This document shows positions 6,642 through 11,308 of a stretch of 11,308 nucleotides of DNA, piece by piece. The stretch lies in the NCBI GenBank assembly GCA_021732245.1, contig JAKFVJ010000057.1, forward strand, positions 1 through 11,308, in the 5' to 3' direction. Source of the stretch: Candidatus Obscuribacterales bacterium. GTDB lineage: Bacteria > Cyanobacteriota > Vampirovibrionia > Obscuribacterales > Obscuribacteraceae. A program made the translations under genes and the position numbers. Numbering within the stretch: the stretch's first letter is position 1; each line of letters begins with the position of its first letter. Below the pieces are notes generated by a model. That model saw nothing but the letters and a program-made list of their open reading frames with translations, made no database searches and was not told the origin of the DNA.

Positions 6642-7871
6642 ATGAAAATACTTGTTATTTCAGCAACTTTTCCACCGGTGAGTTCGGGCGGCGCTGATTA
6701 TGCTTTACGGCTTTGTCAAAACATTGCTCTGCGAGGACACGACGTGCATGTTCTCACTTCAAAGATTAACAATGTGGTGCGGGATAAGTCCATCACGGTT
6801 TATTCGATTATTCAGCGCTGGACGTGGTCTGAATTAGGACGAGTCTTAGAAGTTGTGAAAAGTGTAAAACCTGATGTAGTGAATTTGCACTTTGGAGGTT
6901 TTCTCTATAACGATCATCCAATGATCACGTTTTTACCAACCATTCTGCGCTTTATTGATCCAAAGATTCGCTTTATTACCCACATTGAGGCGCCTATAGG
7001 TTGTAGGGTTTACCTGTGGCCGAGGACAATTCGTGTTACTCATAGAATTGTTTGTGAATTGTTCAGGTCGCAAGACGTTGCGTATGCTTATGGCACGCTC
7101 TTGCGTGACAGCGACCAGGTAATTGTCTTGAGTGAAGAGCACGGTAATGAATTGTGCAAAATATACCCAAGACTTAAGGCAAAGTTGGTGTTGATTCCAC
7201 CGCCGCCTCTGATGCCAATTGTAAATTTGAAAAGTGAGCAAGCTAAGGGAAAGCTCTCACTGGGCTCTTCTTCGATATTGGTCTATTTGGGTTACCTGTA
7301 TCCGGGAAAGGGTATCGAGACTTTACTTGAGTCGTTTAAACTTGCTTTGCAAAAGAACGCTGATATGAAACTCATTGTAATTGGCGGTAGTCCCGAGATG
7401 CTCCTGAAAAATGTCGGCAGAAATGCGTACGCGCAGGAAATGCGAGATCTGGCAGACAAATTGGGAATTGCAAACAAGATTATGTGGACCGGCAACTTTG
7501 ACTTTGATAGTGAAGTGCCTTCTTTGTATTTACGTGCGGCAGATCTAGGAATAATGCCTTGGGATTGGGGTGTCCACCTGAATAATAGTTCGTTTGGTGC
7601 AGCTGCCTGCCACGGATTGCCAATTGTCACCACAAATTCACCTACATCAGAAGATGTCTTTGTCGATAGGGAAAATGTCTATCTTTGCCCGCCAAAAGAT
7701 CCGGCGGCAGTTGCCGAAGCCATAGGACAATTAATAGCCGACAAGGGATTATGTGAGAAACTTTCTAAAGGTGCCCTGGTTCTTGCTAAAAAATGGTTCT
7801 CCTGGGATACGGCTACGGATAAAACTCTGGCAGTGTTCTCAGGCAATTCAAACGAGGACGTCAATGAATAA
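6642..7871 (+). CDS. GT4-family glycosyltransferase lacking the canonical E-x7-E pair
   Basis: GT-B glycosyltransferase of 409 residues. N-terminal Rossmann domain: MKILVISATFPPVSSGGADYA, with the glycine-rich loop at 11-19, and NLHFGGF (81-87). C-terminal donor domain: YLGYLYPGKGIETLLESF (215-232), then MPWDWGVHLNNSSF (305-318) and GAAACHGLPIVTT (319-331). Where most GT4 enzymes have the E-x7-E donor-binding pair, the second Glu is replaced by Ala (A320). I recall a GT4 subgroup with PxxDGxxxRxxSLxAALxHGLPVVTT at this place, so this is probably a subfamily trait rather than damage. AGGA lies only one base before the ATG, too close for normal Shine-Dalgarno pairing. The gene is five bases after the methyltransferase and overlaps the DoxX gene. 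Donor and acceptor unknown. Confidence 0.9.
   Translation: MKILVISATFPPVSSGGADYALRLCQNIALRGHDVHVLTSKINNVVRDKSITVYSIIQRWTWSELGRVLEVVKSVKPDVVNLHFGGFLYNDHPMITFLPTILRFIDPKIRFITHIEAPIGCRVYLWPRTIRVTHRIVCELFRSQDVAYAYGTLLRDSDQVIVLSEEHGNELCKIYPRLKAKLVLIPPPPLMPIVNLKSEQAKGKLSLGSSSILVYLGYLYPGKGIETLLESFKLALQKNADMKLIVIGGSPEMLLKNVGRNAYAQEMRDLADKLGIANKIMWTGNFDFDSEVPSLYLRAADLGIMPWDWGVHLNNSSFGAAACHGLPIVTTNSPTSEDVFVDRENVYLCPPKDPAAVAEAIGQLIADKGLCEKLSKGALVLAKKWFSWDTATDKTLAVFSGNSNEDVNE
7854..7858 (+). promoter_or_regulatory. Shine-Dalgarno site setting the DoxX start
   Basis: GAGGA ends five bases before the ATG at 7864, good spacing for anti-Shine-Dalgarno pairing. It supports 7864 over the ATG at 7753 in the same frame. 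It is the clearest ribosome site in the window and lies inside the preceding GT4 gene. Confidence 0.6.
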
Positions 7872-8292
7872 ATTTCTTTATTACAGCCACCTGGACACTA
7901 GGGGATCGGTGGCAATGTTTTTTCTCAGGCTGGTCGCCGGTACGGCTTTTATATTTCATGGCTGGACAAAAATCCAAGAACCGTTTACATGGTTGGGGGC
8001 GGATGCGCCAATTCCCGGATTCTTTCAGGCGCTAGCTGCGCTTTCCGAATTTGGTGGAGGAATTGCCTGGATTATTGGGCTTTTGACGCCGCTAGCCTCT
8101 CTCGGCATGCTTATTACGATGAGCGTTGCTGTCTCCTTTCACGCTTCACATGGCGATCCCTTTATTGGACATGGTGCATCTTTCGAGCCGGCTCTTGGCT
8201 ATGCAGCCGTATCATTTCTTTTGCTGATGGTTGGACCGGGGCGCTTTGCGTTCGATGCAGTACTTTTCGGTAGCAAGATCAAGAACCAGTAA
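7864..8292 (+). CDS. DoxX-family small integral membrane protein
   Basis: Membrane protein of 142 residues with four predicted transmembrane helices: about 16-34, 53-71, 74-93 and 109-125. Family marks are the first-helix FHGWTKI (31-37), SEFGGGIAWIIGLLTPLASLG (61-81) and the C-terminal GPGRFAFDA (124-132). DoxX relatives range from a subunit of an archaeal thiosulfate:quinone oxidoreductase to many uncharacterised bacterial proteins, so no reaction can be assigned. The frame is open from 7753, but the ATG at 7864 has a good ribosome site and removes an implausible basic leader. The start lies inside the GT4 gene (eight shared bases, ATGAATAA), which implies translational coupling. Its stop is one base from the opposing FkbM stop. 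Its presence in a glycan operon is unusual. Confidence 0.88.
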   Translation: MNKFLYYSHLDTRGSVAMFFLRLVAGTAFIFHGWTKIQEPFTWLGADAPIPGFFQALAALSEFGGGIAWIIGLLTPLASLGMLITMSVAVSFHASHGDPFIGHGASFEPALGYAAVSFLLLMVGPGRFAFDAVLFGSKIKNQ

Positions 8293-8293
8293 G

Positions 8294-9148
8294 CTAAGAC
8301 TTGTTCTCAAGAAGAAGCATGCCACAAGATTCCGGCTTGCCTTTGATTGTCACCGGACGTAGCGAAGTGATTTCGCTTAAAATACGGAAGTTTTTTGCTA
8401 GCGCGAGCTCGTGCAATTGTTGCATGCCACCACCGCCGGTGTGCCAGGAATGCGACTCAAGAATCACGTGTTTTGCAGATTTCAAAACCTCTTCATAAGA
8501 GTTTAAGAACTCAAATTCTGCGCCTTCGATATCTATTTTGATTAAGTCGTATGGTGGAGACATGTACGAAACGAGTTCTTTTGTATTTACCGATTTTACG
8601 CTCAAAACGTCAGTTGTTTCGTCACCTAAGGTCGCTAGTGATGAAGACATAAAACCGCGCACGGCAAATTTTGTCTCTCCCGAATCTTTAGAAACGGCAA
8701 AAGGCAAAAATTGAAATGAGCTTTCCAATCTATTGGTGGTAATTAGTTTGCGTACTTGAGAAGCAATGTTTGGATCGGGATCGATGAGCAAAGCTCGGCA
8801 GTCATTAATTGTTAGTCCCGATTTTATGCGTTCGTAGGTCAACCAGAGAGAGAAGTAGCCTGCATGGCAACCGATGTCCAGCCAGCGTTGGGGAAAGTAT
8901 TTTTCCGTGACAATGTTTTCAAGGAGTGTGGCGTATTCTCGCTCAAAGAAAATTTCTTCAAAGGAAATCCAGAATTCCGGTGAGGCAATTGGAGCTTTCA
9001 GTCCAAAGCCTATTGGAACTTCTATCTCCAATTCATTGAAATATCTTTGTTTTAGATCAAAAATCAGCCGGCGCCGAACGTCCGGAATATCCAACATGGC
9101 TCGCAGAGGACTGGCAGCTGTATGTCGCAAAAGGCGTGTAAATTGCAT
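8294..9148 (-). CDS. FkbM-family SAM-dependent methyltransferase (copy 2)
   Basis: Second FkbM-type methyltransferase, 284 residues. An N-terminal helical extension of about 85 residues precedes the SAM domain: motif I WLDIGCHAGYFSLWL (89-103), strand II LLIDPDP (120-126), and the family block PPYDLIKIDIEGAEFEFL (198-215), followed by VILESHSWH (228-236) and a Gly-rich TGGGGMQQL turn. It is expected to O-methylate a sugar or glycan end. It shares family motifs with the copy at 2820-3680, but the flanking sequence differs widely, so it is not a recent duplicate. The start at 9148 is supported by a strong promoter placed so that the transcript begins at the ATG. Single minus-strand gene, tail-to-tail with DoxX. 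Confidence 0.9.
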   Translation of the reverse strand: MQFTRLLRHTAASPLRAMLDIPDVRRRLIFDLKQRYFNELEIEVPIGFGLKAPIASPEFWISFEEIFFEREYATLLENIVTEKYFPQRWLDIGCHAGYFSLWLTYERIKSGLTINDCRALLIDPDPNIASQVRKLITTNRLESSFQFLPFAVSKDSGETKFAVRGFMSSSLATLGDETTDVLSVKSVNTKELVSYMSPPYDLIKIDIEGAEFEFLNSYEEVLKSAKHVILESHSWHTGGGGMQQLHELALAKNFRILSEITSLRPVTIKGKPESCGMLLLENKS

Positions 9149-9154
9149 GTATTA

Positions 9155-9183
9155 CTTGTATGCTTTTAGATGACGCGTGTCAA
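9155..9183 (-). promoter_or_regulatory. Sigma-70-type promoter of the second FkbM gene, probably leaderless
   Basis: On the minus strand, a perfect TTGACA (9183-9178) is followed by 17 bases and then TACAAG (9160-9155, four of six consensus). Six bases then lead to the ATG at 9148. The predicted transcription start is the A of the ATG or its neighbour, so the mRNA would have no 5' leader. This is the best promoter match in the window. Confidence 0.6.
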
Positions 9184-9253
9184 TATCGTTAGCGTAGCAA
9201 CCGCAGCAGTCAAAATGGGATTGTAGGCGGGAATCCGGTAAGAAACGTACACC
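9184..9253 (+). other. Gap upstream of the WcaI-like gene
   Basis: The rest of the 105-base divergent gap holds a weak hairpin (GGATT 9218-9222 with AATCC 9232-9236, nine-base loop). I see no good -35/-10 pair for the plus strand. GGTAAG at 9237-9242 is a poor ribosome-site candidate for the ATG at 9254. Confidence 0.3.
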
Positions 9254-10474
9254 ATGAAAATAAATCTGTGGGGTATTAACTACGCACCAGAATTAACAGG
9301 GATTGGTGTCTATAACACCGGTTTGGCTGAGTATTTGGCTGGACAAGGCGACCAAGTGACGATGGTCACCGGCTTTCCCTATTATCCCCAGTGGAGACAT
9401 CTTGAAAAGGATAAGCCGTTTTATCGCAAGGAAGTGCTGAATGGTGTCGAAGTATGCCGTTGCGCCTTATACGTGCCCAAGAAACCGACGCCCTTTTTGA
9501 GAATTTTGCACGAAGCGTCTTTTGTGTTCTCATCCTTTTTTCGCCAACTTACGCTTCCGTCCGCCGATATATATGTCGTTGTTTCACCACCACTGCTGCT
9601 TGGATTTGCAGCCTGGCTTATTTGTCTAATTAAGGGCAGGCAAATTGTTTTCCACGTGCAGGATTTGCAGCCGGATGCAGCAGCTGGACTATTGATGCTC
9701 AAGCAAGGGCTTTTTCTCAAAGTGTTATATGCCTTGGAAAAATTCGCCTATCAAAAAGCACGAGTAGTTTCAGCAATTAGCGGGCAAATGTGCGAATTGA
9801 TTTCGCTGAAGGGTATCAGCAAAGAGAAAATTGTTTTGTTTCCTAACTGGGTTGACTGTGAATATACGGCTCTTGAATCCGGCGCCTGGAAGTCGAAGAT
9901 GGGAATTGCTTCAGGCAATAGCCTTGTAACTTATGCCGGTAACATGGGTGTAAAGCAAGGACTGCCGGTTATTCTTGAAGCAGCTAAATTGCTGAGGGAC
10001 AAACCAATTACTTTCGCTATTGCAGGCAATGGAGTGGAAGTAGACCGGCTTGCCCAGTTGAAGATGGATAACTCACTCAATAACGTGATGTTGCTTGATG
10101 TTTTGCCTGAAGATGAGCATACGCAATTCTTGCAGGATAGTGACATTTGTTTGATTCCGCAGAAGAAGGGTGCGGCAACTGCATTTTTACCAAGCAAGTT
10201 GTTGAAGATGCTGGCATTGGGCAGACCAATACTTGCTATTACACAAAATGAAGGCGCATTGTCGTCGGCTTTGGCAGAAGGCAATTTTGGCGTGCGTGTA
10301 GAGCCTGATGATGAAAAGGTTCTTGCTGAGGCTTTGGAGAATTTACTTGCCGATAGAAGCAAGCGCAGTTTAATGAGTGAAAAGGCAAGACTTTACGTAA
10401 AACAATTTTCCAAAGAAGAAGTCTTGCGGAAATTTCGCCAAAAGCTTCAAGAACTAGTTGGAGAAAAACCGTGA
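9254..10474 (+). CDS. wcaI: WcaI-like GT4 glycosyltransferase
   Basis: GT4 enzyme (406 residues, close to E. coli WcaI) of the colanic-acid WcaI/WbuB-like group. It is expected to transfer a sugar (fucose in the colanic-acid pathway) to the lipid-linked unit. Signature blocks: LWGINYAPELTGIGVYN (5-21), GFPYYPQW (40-47), CALYVPKKPTPFLRILHEASF (70-90), HVQDLQPDAA (134-143), FPNWVD (196-201), and YAGNMGVKQGLPVILEAAK (227-245) in the donor domain. The C-terminal block is IPQKKGAATAFLPSKLLKM (301-319), whose QK-GAA-LPSK replaces the usual E-x7-E region in this group. A hydrophobic stretch at 105-126 may dip into the membrane. It opens a plus-strand unit and overlaps the next gene by four bases. 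The symbol reflects homology; the actual sugar here is not known. Confidence 0.92.
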   Translation: MKINLWGINYAPELTGIGVYNTGLAEYLAGQGDQVTMVTGFPYYPQWRHLEKDKPFYRKEVLNGVEVCRCALYVPKKPTPFLRILHEASFVFSSFFRQLTLPSADIYVVVSPPLLLGFAAWLICLIKGRQIVFHVQDLQPDAAAGLLMLKQGLFLKVLYALEKFAYQKARVVSAISGQMCELISLKGISKEKIVLFPNWVDCEYTALESGAWKSKMGIASGNSLVTYAGNMGVKQGLPVILEAAKLLRDKPITFAIAGNGVEVDRLAQLKMDNSLNNVMLLDVLPEDEHTQFLQDSDICLIPQKKGAATAFLPSKLLKMLALGRPILAITQNEGALSSALAEGNFGVRVEPDDEKVLAEALENLLADRSKRSLMSEKARLYVKQFSKEEVLRKFRQKLQELVGEKP

Positions 10475-11308
10475 TCGTTGTTAGTCACCCAACTGGAAAT
10501 GCTTTCTTGCGTGCTGTACTTCAAGGGCTCGAGCAAGCTAATCAGCTTGCTGAGTTTCACACTACTCTGGCTTTTGAAGATACTGATTTCTTAATTGAGC
10601 TATTGCCCAAAAGTATTGTTGATGAGTTGCTGCGCAGACAATTCCATATCGACAGAGAAAAAGTGTTTGTGCATCCGATGAAGGAGATGCTCAGACTTCT
10701 TGCACCAAGGCTTGGCATTTCTTCTCTGGTTAAACATGAAAGTGGTTATGCTTCAACGGATTCTGTTTATCGGGATCTGGATCGTCTGGTTGCCGAAAGG
10801 CTGAGGAAAACCGCTTCAACCGGCATCGTTACCGGGGTGTATGCATATGAAGATGCGGCATTGCAGACGTTTGGGGCAGCTCATGAATTGGGCATCAAGT
10901 GCTTTTATGATTTGCCGATAGCTTATTGGCAAACAGTGCAGACATTGCTGAAGGAAGAAGCGCAGCGATGGCCTCAATGGGAACCTACTCTCGGCGGCAC
11001 GAGAGATTCTCAGGAAAAATTGGAACGGAAAACAGAAGAAGCAATGCTGGCAGATGCCATTATCTGCCCGAGCAAATTTGTTCTTGATTCATTGCCGGAA
11101 AACTTTAGGGATACTAAGACGTGTGTAGTAGCTGAATTCGGTACGCCGGAGCTGGAAGTGCAGGAACGGGTACCACGCATTTGCGACAAATTGCGTGTTT
11201 TGTTCGCCGGCAGCATGGGGCAAAGGAAGGGACTGGCGGATTTATTTCAGGCAATGAAATTGTTGAAACGATCCGATGTTGAACTAGTAGTGATGGGATC
11301 TCCAATTG
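10471..11308 (+). CDS. GT4-like glycosyltransferase, 3' end outside the window
   Basis: An uninterrupted frame of 279 codons from the GTG at 10471 to the window edge. The GTG overlaps the previous TGA (GTGA), a classic coupled start. The N-terminus MIVVSHPTGNAFLRAVLQGL looks like a GT-B first strand and loop (1-20). The middle carries YAYEDAALQTFGAAHELGIK (124-143) and FYDLPIAYW (145-153), blocks I associate with a group of poorly characterised GT4 enzymes. ADAIICPSKFVLDSL (194-208) closes the N-terminal domain. The donor domain begins at VLFAGSMGQRKGLADLFQAM (243-262), and sequence ends at VVMGSPI, so about 100-130 C-terminal residues, including the E-x7-E region, are missing. Codon use and coupling fit a real gene; substrate unknown. 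Confidence 0.85.
   Translation, partial: MIVVSHPTGNAFLRAVLQGLEQANQLAEFHTTLAFEDTDFLIELLPKSIVDELLRRQFHIDREKVFVHPMKEMLRLLAPRLGISSLVKHESGYASTDSVYRDLDRLVAERLRKTASTGIVTGVYAYEDAALQTFGAAHELGIKCFYDLPIAYWQTVQTLLKEEAQRWPQWEPTLGGTRDSQEKLERKTEEAMLADAIICPSKFVLDSLPENFRDTKTCVVAEFGTPELEVQERVPRICDKLRVLFAGSMGQRKGLADLFQAMKLLKRSDVELVVMGSPI

Noticed and set aside
7753..7863. A 37-residue N-terminal extension of the DoxX protein
   Set aside because: It lies in another frame of the GT4 gene, is basic and unlike DoxX leaders, and the ATG at 7864 has a good ribosome site.
9931..10362. A 143-codon minus-strand open frame
   Set aside because: Ser/Ala-rich reverse reading of the WcaI-like donor domain; no start signal or motif.
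1..11308. Search for defence, toxin-antitoxin, CRISPR, IS or tRNA/attachment-site signatures
   Set aside because: No such motif, direct-repeat array or cloverleaf-like sequence was seen; every large open frame is explained by glycan genes or DoxX.

Overview
The window is a dense cluster for building and decorating a surface polysaccharide (an exopolysaccharide, capsule or LPS-type glycan). It has twelve protein genes: seven glycosyltransferases (three or four GT4 types, two GT2, one GT9), one WcaF-type acetyltransferase, two FkbM-family methyltransferases, one class I SAM methyltransferase and one small DoxX-family membrane protein. No RNA gene, transposon, integrase, CRISPR array or phage gene was seen. 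The GT9 (heptosyltransferase-type) gene and the WcaF/WcaI homologues suggest a bacterium with a Gram-negative-style envelope and mid-40s percent GC. The sequence does not fix the taxon; a deep-branching environmental lineage is possible, but that is a guess.

Layout. Positions 1-202 hold no gene I can support, only a weak hairpin and a possible promoter element. A plus-strand operon follows: GT4 (203-1360), WcaF-like acetyltransferase (1370-1966) and WaaE-like GT2 (1974-2819). Three single minus-strand genes are then inserted between plus-strand units: FkbM methyltransferase (3680-2820), GT9 (5769-4693) and a second FkbM methyltransferase (9148-8294). Between them run a GT2 (3718-4689) and a three-gene unit of methyltransferase, GT4 and DoxX (5839-8292). 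The last unit is a WcaI-like GT4 (9254-10474) overlapped by a further GT4 that runs off the window at 11308.

Packing is extreme. The three tail-to-tail junctions have 0, 3 and 1 bases between stop codons, and the head-to-head pair at 3680/3718 is separated by 37 bases. Several starts lack a Shine-Dalgarno sequence but have a -10-like hexamer ending 6 or 7 bases before the ATG, the pattern expected of leaderless mRNAs. The best case is the second FkbM gene, which has a perfect TTGACA -35 at 17-base spacing.

Working model (inference): the glycosyltransferases add sugars in turn to a lipid-linked repeat unit or core, WcaF acetylates it, and the FkbM and class I methyltransferases O-methylate sugars. 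Wzx, Wzy, Wza, priming-transferase and sugar-nucleotide genes are absent here and would have to lie outside. I found no convincing new defence or mobile system. The points most worth checking are the leaderless-promoter pattern, the overlapping divergent promoters, the strand-alternating layout, an enriched TTGCCGG word and a few residue substitutions.
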